Source: an uncultured Clostridia bacterium
GTDB taxonomy: Bacteria; Bacillota; Clostridia; Oscillospirales; Acutalibacteraceae
Direction of reading: 5' to 3'
DNA: 10,847 bases
Assembly: GCA_945875045.1 (NCBI GenBank)
Contig: CAMCIX010000026.1
Location: forward strand, 1-10,847
Numbering within the stretch: position 1 is the first letter of the stretch; every line of letters begins with the position of its first letter. A program made the position numbers and the translations under genes. Below are positions 1-6,686 of the stretch, piece after piece. The notes under the pieces were generated by a model that ran no database searches, had not been told where the DNA came from, and was given only the letters and a program-made list of their open reading frames with translations.

Positions 1-210
1 ATAGAAATGAAGGACCCTACCACCATTTTGTTGGTTTCGATTTTCTTAGGTAGCTTAGGAGTTGACCGCTTTATGCTCGGCGATATCGGAATGGGTATTT
101 TGAAGCTTTTAACCTGCGGCGTTTGCGGTATTCTTACAATTATTGACTGGTTCACGATTTCTAAGAAAACCAAAGAGCTTAACTTTAACAATGTTATGAC
201 AATGCTTTAA
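1..210 (+). CDS. TM2-domain membrane protein, 5' end missing
   Basis: The reading frame is open from base 1 to a TAA at 208-210, and the first ATG (7-9) has no room for a visible ribosome binding site. Family members usually have residues before the LKDPTT-like segment, so I read this as a gene cut by the window edge, not a complete 67-residue protein. Two hydrophobic helices are visible: TILLVSIFLGSLGVDRF, then ILKLLTCGVCGILTIIDWF. The G-x-x-G-x-DRF turn between them and the Asp-Trp in the second helix fit the TM2 domain (Pfam TM2). The domain spans the membrane twice with a short polar loop, and its biochemical role is not settled in bacteria. A short polar tail follows, ending NNVMTML. A weak terminator-like hairpin follows at 231-261, so the gene probably ends its own transcript. 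Confidence 0.75.
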   Translation: MEMKDPTTILLVSIFLGSLGVDRFMLGDIGMGILKLLTCGVCGILTIIDWFTISKKTKELNFNNVMTML

Positions 211-230
211 GGCATTAAAAACTAAAATCA

Positions 231-263
231 GGCGGCGCTTGCTTTTGCGGGCGTCGCCTTTAT
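231..263 (+). terminator. Weak intrinsic terminator after the TM2 gene
   Basis: GGCGGCG (231-237) can pair with CGTCGCC (252-258) with one G-T wobble. It is preceded by AAAA and followed by the short T-rich run TTTATTA. The tract is poor, so termination may be partial. The hairpin argues that a TTG at 239 inside it is not the start of the next gene. Confidence 0.45.
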
Positions 264-277
264 TAGAGGTAATCAGC

Positions 278-787
278 TTGAACTACACCGTAAAACGCTC
301 CAAAAGGAAAACTGTGGGGCTAGAAATCACAAAGGATTGCGAAATTATTGTCCGCGCTCCTATAGGAATGAGCGACAAGCGGATAGCCGAATTTGTTGAA
401 AAATGCAGCGGCTGGATAGCAAAAAAGCTCCCCGAGGCTCAAAAAAGAGCTTCGAAAAGCCGAGAAATCGGAAAAATGGAGGCGGAGCTTCGCCGTGCGG
501 CATATGAAGCAATACCCCCGCTTGTCGAAAAATATTCAAAAATAATGGGGCTTAAGCCCTCGTCGGTCAAAATAACCTCTGCCAAAAAACGTTTCGGCTC
601 CTGCAGCAGCAAAAACGGGCTTTGCTTTTCGTGGCGGCTTTTGGCATATCCGACTGCGGCGGTAGAATATGTGGTAGTGCACGAATTAGCCCACATTAAG
701 CACCATAATCACAGCGCCGCATTTTACGCGCTTATTGAAAAATATATGCCCGATTATAAGGAACGCCAAAGGCTGCTTAAAATATAA
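278..787 (+). CDS. YgjP/DUF45-family HExxH metallopeptidase-like protein
   Basis: Predicted 169-residue cytosolic protein of the YgjP-like (DUF45, SprT-related zincin) family. The family signature is clear: HELAH at residues 135-139 supplies two zinc-binding His and the catalytic Glu, and the third His is in the NHSAAF motif (His145). The upstream KRFGSCSSKNGLCFSWRL stretch is also typical. The frame is open back to a TTG at 239, but that codon lies in a hairpin. I chose TTG at 278 because AGAGG at 265-269 sits 8 bases upstream and the product then begins NYTVKRSKRKT, the normal N-terminus. At 169 residues it is somewhat shorter than typical members (about 220-240). The family is often annotated as a metal-dependent hydrolase, and E. 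coli YgjP has been described as a nucleotide (UTP) pyrophosphatase. The substrate here is unknown. It is convergent with the next gene. Confidence 0.85.
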   Translation: MNYTVKRSKRKTVGLEITKDCEIIVRAPIGMSDKRIAEFVEKCSGWIAKKLPEAQKRASKSREIGKMEAELRRAAYEAIPPLVEKYSKIMGLKPSSVKITSAKKRFGSCSSKNGLCFSWRLLAYPTAAVEYVVVHELAHIKHHNHSAAFYALIEKYMPDYKERQRLLKI

Positions 788-868
788 TAAGTAAACCGAG
801 GTTTATAAAGGAAAAGTATAAAAATATTTTGTCGGTCAGGCGTCTTGTCTGTCTGATTTCTGAAATTC

Positions 869-892
869 GGAACGGATAAATCCGTTCCCTAC
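869..892 (-). repeat. REP-like palindrome R1 (GTAG foot, 9-bp stem)
   Basis: Read on the minus strand, this 24-base unit begins GTAGGG and folds into a perfect 9-bp stem (GGAACGGAT with ATCCGTTCC) with a 2-base TT loop. The GTAG at the foot of the palindrome is the conserved tetranucleotide described for REP elements mobilised by RAYT proteins. No T-run follows on either strand, so it does not look like an intrinsic terminator. It forms an inverted pair with R2, their GTAG feet facing each other across 15 bases. Confidence 0.7.
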
Positions 893-907
893 ATTATTCG
901 TTTTAAC

Positions 908-931
908 GTAGGGAAGGCATTTATGCCTTCC
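908..931 (+). repeat. REP-like palindrome R2 (GTAG foot, 9-bp stem)
   Basis: A 24-base unit on the plus strand beginning GTAGGG, with a perfect 9-bp stem (GGAAGGCAT with ATGCCTTCC) and a TT loop. It matches R1 at 20 of 24 positions. The four differences are two complete base-pair swaps (unit positions 9/20 and 11/18), so both stems stay perfect. With R1 it makes a REPIN/BIME-like inverted pair covering 869-931. Confidence 0.7.
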
Positions 932-933
932 GC

Positions 934-968
934 GTCTAATATCTAACGTCTAAAATCTGACATCTAAT
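934..968 (+). repeat. Five-unit heptamer tandem repeat (consensus RTCTAAN)
   Basis: Five exact 7-base steps are visible: GTCTAAT, ATCTAAC, GTCTAAA, ATCTGAC, ATCTAAT. The core TCTAA is kept in four of five units (TCTGA in the fourth). The repeat starts 3 bases after R2 and ends 2 bases before R3, so it fills the gap between REP-like elements. Function is unknown. It could be a by-product of repeat turnover or a spacer. Confidence 0.65.
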
Positions 969-970
969 TC

Positions 971-998
971 GTAGGGGAGGGTCTCTGTGCCCTCCCCT
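971..998 (+). repeat. REP-like palindrome R3, intergenic copy of the RAYT-gene repeat
   Basis: Begins GTAGGGGAGGG and closes with CCCTCCCCT, giving a 9-bp perfect stem (973-981 with 990-998) and an 8-base loop TCTCTGTG. The first 26 bases are nearly identical to two elements inside the RAYT gene: 25/26 to the copy at 8757-8782 (read on minus) and 24/26 to 8596-8621. No T-tract follows. It shares the GTAGGG foot with R1 and R2 but has a different stem and a longer loop. The whole 788-1043 gap between the convergent genes carries only these repeats, plus a small imperfect inverted repeat at 792-805. Confidence 0.75.
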
Positions 999-1043
999 GC
1001 AAATACACAGACAAACCCCGATTTGATACTCAAAAACCGTATT

Positions 1044-1676
1044 TTATTCTTCCGGCTTACGCTCGGATTCCTTGAACAGCCTTTTATAATCGGTGGGATC
1101 AAAATTCTTTAAAAACTCCTCCCAATCCTCATCTGTAAGGTCCTTCCCTCTTGACTGATATATTTCAAAAAGATTATCGGTCACCTTTTTATAAAGCTTT
1201 TCGGTCTTTAGCCGTGCGCGGAGGGCGATTACCGTTGTCGCAGTCATAAGTATTATCAAAATAGTAAGCGGAATTAAATGCCTCCAATAAAAAGAGGCAG
1301 TAAAGCCGAAAACACCAAGGCTGTCCTGCATAACCGTGCCGAAAACGGGTATCAGAATTATTTCGGAAATTACGCTCAATATACCCGCGGCAAGCTTAAA
1401 CTTAAAAAAGCTCAAAACATACCCCGCAATAATCAAAGACGTGCAAGCACAGACCGAAATCAGGCTGTTAAGTATACCCGCCATTTTGTCCGTCCCGCCG
1501 TAGACCAAGAGCATACCGCTGATAAACAGCAAATTTATCCCCACGGTGTATATAAACACAAGGCTGTAAAGCACTCGAAGGGTCTTATAAAGCTTTCCGT
1601 CGGTTTTGGCGTATTTTATGCCGTTTTTTTCCTCGACCATTCTAACGCGCAGTAAAACGCTTTCCTGCATCTTCAT
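1044..1676 (-). CDS. Four-helix membrane protein of unknown function
   Basis: Predicted 210-residue integral membrane protein. I do not recognise a family. The frame is open back to an ATG at 1730, but that start falls inside a terminator hairpin. I chose the ATG at 1674-1676 because GAAGGAG (1684-1690) lies 7 bases upstream. Residues 1-33 are charged (VRMVEEKNGIKYAKTDGK). Four hydrophobic segments follow at about 34-59, 66-88, 93-116 and 132-153. The C-terminus is a charged tail with a DLTDEDWEEFLKNFDPTDY stretch (about 179-197) that may be a small helical cytosolic module. It sits downstream of the ABC ATPase gene on the same strand but behind a strong terminator, so it is probably transcribed separately. 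I did not find a convincing promoter. Nothing links it mechanistically to the ATPase. Confidence 0.7.
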   Translation of the reverse strand: MKMQESVLLRVRMVEEKNGIKYAKTDGKLYKTLRVLYSLVFIYTVGINLLFISGMLLVYGGTDKMAGILNSLISVCACTSLIIAGYVLSFFKFKLAAGILSVISEIILIPVFGTVMQDSLGVFGFTASFYWRHLIPLTILIILMTATTVIALRARLKTEKLYKKVTDNLFEIYQSRGKDLTDEDWEEFLKNFDPTDYKRLFKESERKPEE

Positions 1677-1709
1677 ATTTTGGCTCCTTCTATACAAAAT
1701 TATCTTACT

Positions 1710-1750
1710 AAAAACCGAACCGAGGTTCACCGTTTTGATGAACCTCGGTT
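1710..1750 (-). terminator. Intrinsic terminator of the sugar-ABC ATPase gene
   Basis: A perfect 12-bp inverted repeat (1718-1729 with 1739-1750, arms AACCGAGGTTCA and TGAACCTCGGTT) encloses a 9-base loop. Read on the minus strand, the stem is followed by CGG and then five T (1714-1710). It lies 35 bases after the msmX-like stop codon and before the membrane-protein start, so it should isolate the two genes. Confidence 0.75.
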
Positions 1751-1785
1751 AACTTTAAGCAGTTCTTTTAAACGCCCTTAATTTA

Positions 1786-2928
1786 TCAGTTGCAGATTGT
1801 AATTTCGGTATCCTTATCAAAGAGATGAATCTTCGCGGTTTCAAGAGCGATAGTGATTTTATCTCCCGGACGGGCAGTGTTAGTCGGGCTAACGCGTGCG
1901 TTGATTGACTGACCCTCACAGTTCATATAGAGATAGGTTTCAGCACCCATAAGCTCGGTAACCTCGACATCGGCTTCGATAACGCCGTCCTTATACTGCG
2001 CGATAAGGTCTTCCTCATTGTGAACGTTCTCGGGACGGATACCCATAATAACTTCCTTGCCAACATAAGCCTCAAGGCAGTTATCCGTATTCTTAGAAGC
2101 GGGAAGCTTAATCTTATACTTAACGCCTGCGCGGGTCTTGGTATCCTCAGAGCCGAACTCTACCAAATAGTCGCTACCCTCTTTAAGGAGCTTAGCCTCG
2201 ATAAAGTTCATCTGCGGAGAACCGATAAATCCGGCAACGAAGAGGTTGCAGGGACGCAGGTAAAGGTTGTTAGGAGTATCAACCTGCTGAACAAGACCGC
2301 TCTTCATAACAACGATACGGGTACCCATTGTCATAGCCTCGGTCTGGTCGTGGGTAACGTAGATAAAGGTGGTGCCGAGACGCTGGTGAAGCTTAGAAAT
2401 CTCGGTACGCATCTGTGCACGGAGCTTAGCGTCCAGGTTGGACAGCGGCTCGTCGAGAAGGAACACCTTAGGCTCACGAACGATAGCACGGCCGAGAGCA
2501 ACACGCTGACGCTGACCGCCCGACAAAGCCTTAGGCTTACGCTCAAGCAGGTGAGAAATATCAAGAATACGGGCGGCTTCCTCTACGCGGCGCTTAATCT
2601 CGTCCTTGGGAGTTTTGCGAAGCTTAAGACCGAAAGCCATATTATCAAATACCGTCATATGAGGATAAAGCGCATAGTTCTGGAAAACCATTGCGATATC
2701 GCGATCCTTAGGAGCAACGTCGTTAACAAGCTTGTCGCCGATATAGATTTCACCGTCGGAAATTTCTTCAAGACCCGCAACCATTCGGAGAGTGGTGGAC
2801 TTACCGCAGCCCGAAGGACCTACAAGAATAATAAATTCCTTATCCTTAATTTCAAGATTAAAGTCCGAAACAGCCGTTACTCCGCCCGGATATCTCTTGT
2901 AAACATGACGCAAAGACAAACTTGCCAT
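1786..2928 (-). CDS. msmX: ABC transporter ATP-binding protein, MsmX/UgpC/MalK type
   Basis: Predicted 380-residue cytosolic ATPase of the CUT1 carbohydrate-importer class. The nucleotide-binding domain is complete: Walker [10 protein letters not shown] at 37-45, Q-loop Gln83 in [13 protein letters not shown], signature LSGGQ at 135-139, Walker B VFLLDE at 155-160, and switch His193 in YVTHDQTEA. The C-terminal third (about 235-380) is the MalK-type TOBE/OB regulatory domain, with the IMGIRPENV motif. Length is normal for the family. ATG at 2928 has AGGAGG 8 bases upstream. No permease or solute-binding gene is nearby and it has its own terminator. That fits a shared ATPase serving several sugar importers, as established for MsmX in Bacillus and MsmK in streptococci. 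Which substrates it serves here is inference, and UgpC or MalK would be an equally defensible name. Confidence 0.92.
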   Translation of the reverse strand: MASLSLRHVYKRYPGGVTAVSDFNLEIKDKEFIILVGPSGCGKSTTLRMVAGLEEISDGEIYIGDKLVNDVAPKDRDIAMVFQNYALYPHMTVFDNMAFGLKLRKTPKDEIKRRVEEAARILDISHLLERKPKALSGGQRQRVALGRAIVREPKVFLLDEPLSNLDAKLRAQMRTEISKLHQRLGTTFIYVTHDQTEAMTMGTRIVVMKSGLVQQVDTPNNLYLRPCNLFVAGFIGSPQMNFIEAKLLKEGSDYLVEFGSEDTKTRAGVKYKIKLPASKNTDNCLEAYVGKEVIMGIRPENVHNEEDLIAQYKDGVIEADVEVTELMGAETYLYMNCEGQSINARVSPTNTARPGDKITIALETAKIHLFDKDTEITICN

Positions 2929-2969
2929 AAAATAATCCTCCTGAATTCAATAGCTTTTAAGTTAATGTT

Positions 2970-3033
2970 ATTATATCAAATTATACTTGAAATTGCTATG
3001 CAAAATATACCCAATGTTGAAATGGATATTTTG
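2970..3033 (-). promoter_or_regulatory. Putative promoter region and AT-rich inverted repeat upstream of the ABC ATPase gene
   Basis: On the minus strand two exact TATAAT boxes occur at 2985-2980 and 2975-2970, about 40-55 bases before the msmX-like start. Neither has a recognisable -35 at 16-18 bases. Upstream of them an imperfect inverted repeat has arms CAAAATAT (3001-3008) and ATATTTTG (3026-3033). It could be an operator or a weak end to the rsuA transcript; no U-tract follows it. I see no clear catabolite-response (cre) site. Confidence 0.35.
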
Positions 3034-3037
3034 TTTA

Positions 3038-3769
3038 TTATGCGTTATCCGAACAATTAGAGTCGAAAATTGCCGAATTTAAGTCCGCTTCCGACATTTC
3101 CACGCACTCGCCCGGCTTTAAAAAATCAGGCAAAAACAGACCTCCCACAGCCCGCCGTTCAAGGGAGTTCACCCCAAGACCCACAACCCCGAACATACGC
3201 TTTATCTGGTGGTATTTTCCCTCGCAGATTTTAATTTCCGCAGTTCTGTCCGAAAGCCTTTTAAGATACGCACTTCGGCAAACCGTACCGTCCGCAAGGG
3301 TTATCCCGCGCAAAAAAAGCTCCGGCGCATTATCGGTTATATCCCCGTCGAGCTCGGCTATATAGGTTTTGTATATGCTTTTCTGCGGCGCTAACACCCT
3401 ATGGGCAAAATCCCCGTCGTCTGTGATAATAAGAAGACCCGTGGTGTCGCGGTCAAGCCTGCCGACAGGGAAAAGCCCCTTTCTCAAAAGGCGCTCGGGA
3501 ACAAGATCGATAACGGTTTTTCTTTTCTTATCCTCCGAGGCGGAAAGCACCCCCGCGGGCTTATTCATAACGATATATATGTGCTTTTTATATTTAACGG
3601 CTTGTCCGTCATATATCACCGAATTGCTTTCGGGGTCAAGCTTGAAATCCGCGTCTTTTTCCTGCGCACCGTCAACCGAGGCTAATCCCCTGCGGATTCC
3701 CGTTCGGGCGTCCTTGCGGGAAATATTAAGCTGTGATGAAATAAATTTATCAAGTCTTGTAAGGGGCAT
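3038..3769 (-). CDS. rsuA: Ribosomal small-subunit pseudouridine synthase A family
   Basis: Predicted 243-residue enzyme of the RsuA/RluB/E/F family, which isomerises a uridine to pseudouridine in rRNA. RsuA acts on U516 of 16S rRNA (E. coli numbering). Visible parts are an N-terminal S4 RNA-binding domain (TRLDKFISSQLNISRKDAR, about 4-50), the MNKPAGVLSA strand (about 68-77), the catalytic GRLDRDTTGLL motif (103-113, nucleophile Asp106), and the EGKYHQIKRMF motif near the end. ATG at 3769 follows AAAGGAAAG at suitable spacing. It starts 16 bases after the DUF4830 gene, and its ribosome binding site lies next to that stop codon, so the two are probably co-transcribed. Family assignment is firm. 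RsuA rather than a 23S-specific paralogue is likely but not proven from sequence. Confidence 0.9.
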   Translation of the reverse strand: MPLTRLDKFISSQLNISRKDARTGIRRGLASVDGAQEKDADFKLDPESNSVIYDGQAVKYKKHIYIVMNKPAGVLSASEDKKRKTVIDLVPERLLRKGLFPVGRLDRDTTGLLIITDDGDFAHRVLAPQKSIYKTYIAELDGDITDNAPELFLRGITLADGTVCRSAYLKRLSDRTAEIKICEGKYHQIKRMFGVVGLGVNSLERRAVGGLFLPDFLKPGECVEMSEADLNSAIFDSNCSDNA

Positions 3770-3785
3770 TTTTATTACTTTCCTT

Positions 3786-4217
3786 TTAGTATTTTGAGGT
3801 TAGCGCCTTCATTTCGCCGTCTATTCTGACCGAAGAAATATCTCCTCCGATAATAAGCTTATCGGACACAATAATATTCACAACCGCCTCCCCGCCGTCC
3901 GCCGAGGGGTAGGTGTAAACCGTGGCTGATTTTCCCCTATAAGGCAGTAAATCAAAGCCTGCGGTTTTCTGGAGTCTGTTGTATTCGTAATAAACCTCCG
4001 AAAAATTCTCGGGAATCACAATTTCCTTCGAGGTCGCCGCCGTATCGTCAACGGTAAGCCCCAGTCCCTCGATATACCCTACTCTTGCGGCGTTGGTCGA
4101 GCCGTCGATTCCTCCCGCCTCAATCGTAAAGAATTGTCCTAATAAAATCACGGCGATTATAAGTCCCGCTAAAATAACGCAGAGGCTTTTCTTTGAAAGG
4201 GTTATAAACAGTCTCAT
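3786..4217 (-). CDS. DUF4830-domain protein, membrane-anchored
   Basis: Predicted 143-residue protein with one N-terminal membrane anchor (residues about 12-30, CVILAGLIIAVILLGQFF) after a basic start, and an extracytoplasmic remainder. The segment VIPENFSEVYYEYNRLQKT followed by AGFDLLPYRGK and a late VSDKLIIGGDISSV matches my recollection of DUF4830, a Firmicute family of unknown function. The frame opens at ATG 4232, but I prefer the ATG at 4215-4217. The run GGGGGAG lies 6 bases before it, whereas nothing convincing precedes 4232. The gene sits between ispF (51-base gap) and rsuA (16-base gap), which suggests one transcript. Its function is unknown. Confidence 0.8.
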   Translation of the reverse strand: MRLFITLSKKSLCVILAGLIIAVILLGQFFTIEAGGIDGSTNAARVGYIEGLGLTVDDTAATSKEIVIPENFSEVYYEYNRLQKTAGFDLLPYRGKSATVYTYPSADGGEAVVNIIVSDKLIIGGDISSVRIDGEMKALTSKY

Positions 4218-4268
4218 TTTCCTCTCCCCCATATCATTTCACTAAATAATATGAGGCAAAAGGTAAAT

Positions 4269-4736
4269 TTATTCTATCAGGCAGACCGCATGGGCGGAAA
4301 TTCCGCTTAAATCGCCCGTAAAGCCGAGCCCCTCCTCGGTGGTTGCCTTTATATTTATATCGCAAACCGAAACGCCGCAGTCCTCTGCGATATTATTACG
4401 CATCTGCTCGATAAAGGGTGCAAGCTTTGGTTTTTGCGCTATCACAGTAGCGTCTATATTTACTATCCTGTAGCCCTTTTCCGAAAGCAGACCGACGGTT
4501 TTTTTAAGAAGTATTCTGCTGTCAATATTAAGATACGCGTTATCATTGTCGGGAAAATGCTTACCTATATCTCCCAAAGCCGCCGCGCCCAAAAGTGCGT
4601 CGCATATCGCGTGGAGAAGCACGTCCGCGTCCGAATGACCCAAAAGCCCCATTTCAAACGGAACCGTAACCCCGCCTAAAACAAGCGGTCTTCCCTCTAC
4701 CAGCTTATGAACATCATATCCGTGACCTATTCTCAT
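4269..4736 (-). CDS. ispF: 2-C-methyl-D-erythritol 2,4-cyclodiphosphate synthase
   Basis: Predicted 155-residue cytosolic enzyme of the MEP pathway to isopentenyl diphosphate. It cyclises CDP-methylerythritol 2-phosphate to the 2,4-cyclodiphosphate with release of CMP. The start [10 protein letters not shown] carries metal ligands Asp8 and His10, and the third ligand His42 is in [18 protein letters not shown]. The substrate-site segments [12 protein letters not shown] (about 54-65) and [11 protein letters not shown] (131-141) are both intact. Family length is about 155-160, so this is full length. Its ATG overlaps the ispD stop as ATGA (4733-4736), showing translational coupling with the enzyme two steps earlier in the pathway; the intervening kinase IspE is not in this window. 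Confidence 0.97.
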   Translation of the reverse strand: MRIGHGYDVHKLVEGRPLVLGGVTVPFEMGLLGHSDADVLLHAICDALLGAAALGDIGKHFPDNDNAYLNIDSRILLKKTVGLLSEKGYRIVNIDATVIAQKPKLAPFIEQMRNNIAEDCGVSVCDINIKATTEEGLGFTGDLSGISAHAVCLIE

Positions 4737-5470
4737 TCCTCTGCCTCCCCATTCAATAAATACTCCGCAAGCCGCAAATCCTCCGGAGTGGTTATTTTTA
4801 TGTTACGGTAACTGCCCGCAACGGTATAAGCCCCGTAGCCCGCCGCCTCCATAACCGACATATCGTCGGTGAAGCCCGAAACGTCTCCGAGCTTTTCGAC
4901 GGCGTTAAGGTAATCGGAAACACGTACGCCTTGGGGAGTCTGAACCGCGGCAAGTGTGGAGCGGTCGGGGGTGCTGATAATTTTCCCGTCCTTATCCACA
5001 ACCTTAACGGTATCCTTAACAGGCACAGCGCAGGTGACCGCCGAATGAGACCTTAGCCCCTCTGCCACCGCGCGGATAACCGTACCGTCTATAAAAGGGC
5101 GCGCCCCGTCGTGAATAAGCACCGATTGGGCGCTTTTATCAAGCCTTTCGAAGCCCTTTAAAACCGACTCCTGCCGAGTTTTTCCTCCGCAGACAATATC
5201 GGTAAGCTTATCAATTCCGTATTTTTCCGCCATTAACTGCATACTGAATACGTCCTCGGGTTTTACTGTAAGAATTATTGAGGAAATAACCTCGGAGCGT
5301 TCAAACGCCATAAGGGTTCTTGCAAGCACAGGTACGCCCGAAAGCAGAGCGGTCTGCTTATTTATGCCGCCCATACGGCTTGAAGCACCCGCCGCGACAA
5401 CTATAACGGGTATTCCCGATTTTTCTTCACCGCAAACCGCATATTCAAGCTTTAATTCCGTAAGCTCCAT
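4733..5470 (-). CDS. ispD: 2-C-methyl-D-erythritol 4-phosphate cytidylyltransferase
   Basis: Predicted 245-residue enzyme that transfers CMP from CTP to methylerythritol 4-phosphate in the MEP pathway. The nucleotide-binding loop [16 protein letters not shown] (24-39) is intact, as are HDGARPF (120-126), VKDT (151-154), the QTPQG segment (177-181), TDD (201-203) and the closing [10 protein letters not shown] (223-232). It has about 20 residues before the core strand, slightly more than usual, but ATG 5470 is supported by CGGAGG 9 bases upstream. A TATAAT box at 5497-5502 (minus strand) could be its -10, but no -35 is visible because the preceding terminator occupies that site. It heads the run ispD-ispF-DUF4830-rsuA. 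Confidence 0.96.
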   Translation of the reverse strand: MELTELKLEYAVCGEEKSGIPVIVVAAGASSRMGGINKQTALLSGVPVLARTLMAFERSEVISSIILTVKPEDVFSMQLMAEKYGIDKLTDIVCGGKTRQESVLKGFERLDKSAQSVLIHDGARPFIDGTVIRAVAEGLRSHSAVTCAVPVKDTVKVVDKDGKIISTPDRSTLAAVQTPQGVRVSDYLNAVEKLGDVSGFTDDMSVMEAAGYGAYTVAGSYRNIKITTPEDLRLAEYLLNGEAEE

Positions 5471-5507
5471 AGCACTTTACCTCCGTTTAAAGCGGAATTA
5501 TATAATC

Positions 5508-5545
5508 AAAAAGCCGCGCCCGCCCCAAAAGGAACGAAGCGCGGC
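5508..5545 (-). terminator. Intrinsic terminator after the CD1247-type gene
   Basis: On the minus strand GCCGCGC (5545-5539) pairs with GCGCGGC (5519-5513), followed directly by five T (5512-5508). It lies 14 bases after the stop codon of the zinc-ribbon gene and separates the efp transcript from the ispD group. Confidence 0.8.
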
Positions 5546-5559
5546 GAAAATGCGGATTA

Positions 5560-6003
5560 TTATTCCTTATCGCTGTCGCAATCACAGCAATCGTCGTCAC
5601 AGCAATCGTCGCAATCGCAGTCAAAATCAAACTCAAGCTCGGTGCCGCAGTTAGGGCAGGTCATACCCTCGTTGTCGAGCATTTCCTCGTCAAGATAAAT
5701 GGTATCGTGGCAGGCGGGGCACTCGATTTCGTAAACCTCGTCGTCGCAGTCGCAGCAATCGTCACAGTCGCAGTCGTCATCATCGCCGTAGATTATGTCC
5801 TCAACGGTGGAAAGATCCTCGTCAACGGCGTCAATCTGCTCCATAAGCTCGTCACAGCCGTCCTCGATTTCGCAAATTTCAGAGGTAATGTCCCCTAAAA
5901 GGTCGATAACCGCGGCAAGGATTTTGCCCTCCTTTGTGGTCTCGTCAAGGTTAAGACCCTCTGCTAAGCCCTTTATATAAGCAATCTTTTCACAAATATC
6001 CAT
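5560..6003 (-). CDS. CD1247-type protein: helical N-domain, zinc ribbon, Asp/Cys-rich tracts
   Basis: Predicted 147-residue cytosolic protein. Residues 1-70 are an acidic helical domain (MDICEKIAYIKGLAEGLNL), which I recognise as the CD1247 N-terminal domain named after a Clostridioides difficile locus. A single zinc ribbon follows, with CPAC at 95-98 and CPNC at 116-119. It is flanked by two extreme Asp/Cys tracts: residues 74-88 hold five Cys and residues 126-143 hold seven, and both contain CDCDDCC. ATG 6003 follows GGGAGG 9 bases upstream. The gene starts 21 bases after efp and ends at a strong terminator, so it is probably the second gene of an efp transcript. Its role is unknown. The extra cysteines suggest metal binding, but that is inference. 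Confidence 0.85.
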   Translation of the reverse strand: MDICEKIAYIKGLAEGLNLDETTKEGKILAAVIDLLGDITSEICEIEDGCDELMEQIDAVDEDLSTVEDIIYGDDDDCDCDDCCDCDDEVYEIECPACHDTIYLDEEMLDNEGMTCPNCGTELEFDFDCDCDDCCDDDCCDCDSDKE

Positions 6004-6024
6004 TAAAGTATACCTCCCAAAAAT

Positions 6025-6582
6025 TTATGCGCGCTCCATATACTCGCCTGTGCGGGTGTCGATTCTGATCATTTCGCCCTCGTCGATGAAAAGCGGAACG
6101 CGGATCTCAGCCCCTGTTTCAAGAGTAGCGGGCTTTGTAGCGTTGGTCGCGGTGTCGCCCTTAAAGCCGGGGTCGGTTTGTGTAACCTGAAGCTCGACAA
6201 AGGTGGGCGGCTCAACGCCGAAAACCTTACCCTTATAGGACAAAATCTTGCAAACCATATTTTCCTTTACAAACTTAAAGTTATCGCCCAATTCGCTGCC
6301 GTTAATCGGAACCAGCTCATAGGTTTCCTGATCCATAAAGTAATAAAGGTCGCCGTCGGAATAGGAATACTCCATATCCTTTCTCTCAACATAAGCTGTC
6401 GGGAACTTTGCGGTCGGGTTGTAGCTCTTTTCAACAACCGAGCCTGTAATAACGTTTTTAACCTTAGTTCTTACAAAAGCGGCTCCCTTTCCCGGTTTTA
6501 CATGCTGAAATTCAACAACCTGTAAGACGTTTCCGTCCTCCTCAAAGGTTACTCCGTTTCTGAAATCGCCGGCACTAATCAT
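6025..6582 (-). CDS. efp: Translation elongation factor P
   Basis: Predicted 185-residue factor that binds the ribosome between the P and E sites and relieves stalling at consecutive prolines. The KOW-like N-domain starts [12 protein letters not shown]. The tip loop [12 protein letters not shown] carries Lys32, the residue that is modified in many bacteria. Two OB domains follow, and the C-terminal signature [16 protein letters not shown] is intact. Length is normal. ATG 6582 has GGAGG 10 bases upstream. The promoter at 6630-6658 leaves a leader of about 40 bases. The downstream partner is the CD1247-type gene, a neighbour arrangement I recall from other Clostridia. The modifying enzyme is not in this window. 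Confidence 0.97.
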   Translation of the reverse strand: MISAGDFRNGVTFEEDGNVLQVVEFQHVKPGKGAAFVRTKVKNVITGSVVEKSYNPTAKFPTAYVERKDMEYSYSDGDLYYFMDQETYELVPINGSELGDNFKFVKENMVCKILSYKGKVFGVEPPTFVELQVTQTDPGFKGDTATNATKPATLETGAEIRVPLFIDEGEMIRIDTRTGEYMERA

Positions 6583-6629
6583 ACTTATTAATCCTCCAAA
6601 TGCTTTTTAACAAAGATATTTCTAATAGA

Positions 6630-6658
6630 ATTATAAGGCTTTATGCGGCATTTGTCAA
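6630..6658 (-). promoter_or_regulatory. Consensus SigA promoter for efp
   Basis: Minus strand TTGACA (6658-6653), a 17-base spacer and TATAAT (6635-6630) match the sigma-70/SigA consensus at all twelve positions. The predicted start is near 6623, giving a short leader to the efp start at 6582. No regulatory fold is evident in the leader. Confidence 0.85.
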
Positions 6659-6686
6659 GTTTTAGTATTGCAGGGCAGCAAGGTTT

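Noticed and set aside
239..277. TTG at 239 as the start of the YgjP-like gene
   Set aside because: It lies inside a terminator-like hairpin with no ribosome binding site, and the residues it adds match nothing in the family. TTG 278 has AGAGG 8 bases upstream.
869..998. The palindromes as a CRISPR array
   Set aside because: Units differ in orientation and sequence, spacing is irregular (15 and 39 bases), the gap holds a tandem repeat where spacers would be, and there are no cas genes.
869..998. The palindromes as intrinsic terminators of the convergent genes
   Set aside because: None is followed by a T-run on either strand, and the same unit occurs inside a coding sequence.
1677..1730. N-terminal extension of the four-helix membrane protein from ATG 1730
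   Set aside because: The extension overlaps the terminator hairpin and the GAAGGAG that serves the ATG at 1676.
2020..3060. Long open frame (346 codons) on the plus strand opposite the ABC ATPase
   Set aside because: It is antisense to a gene with every ABC ATPase motif, and has no ribosome binding site or recognisable domain.
6660..6686. Terminator for the 82-residue gene
   Set aside because: The only pairing visible is a 4-bp TTGC/GCAA stem with no T-run, too weak to call.
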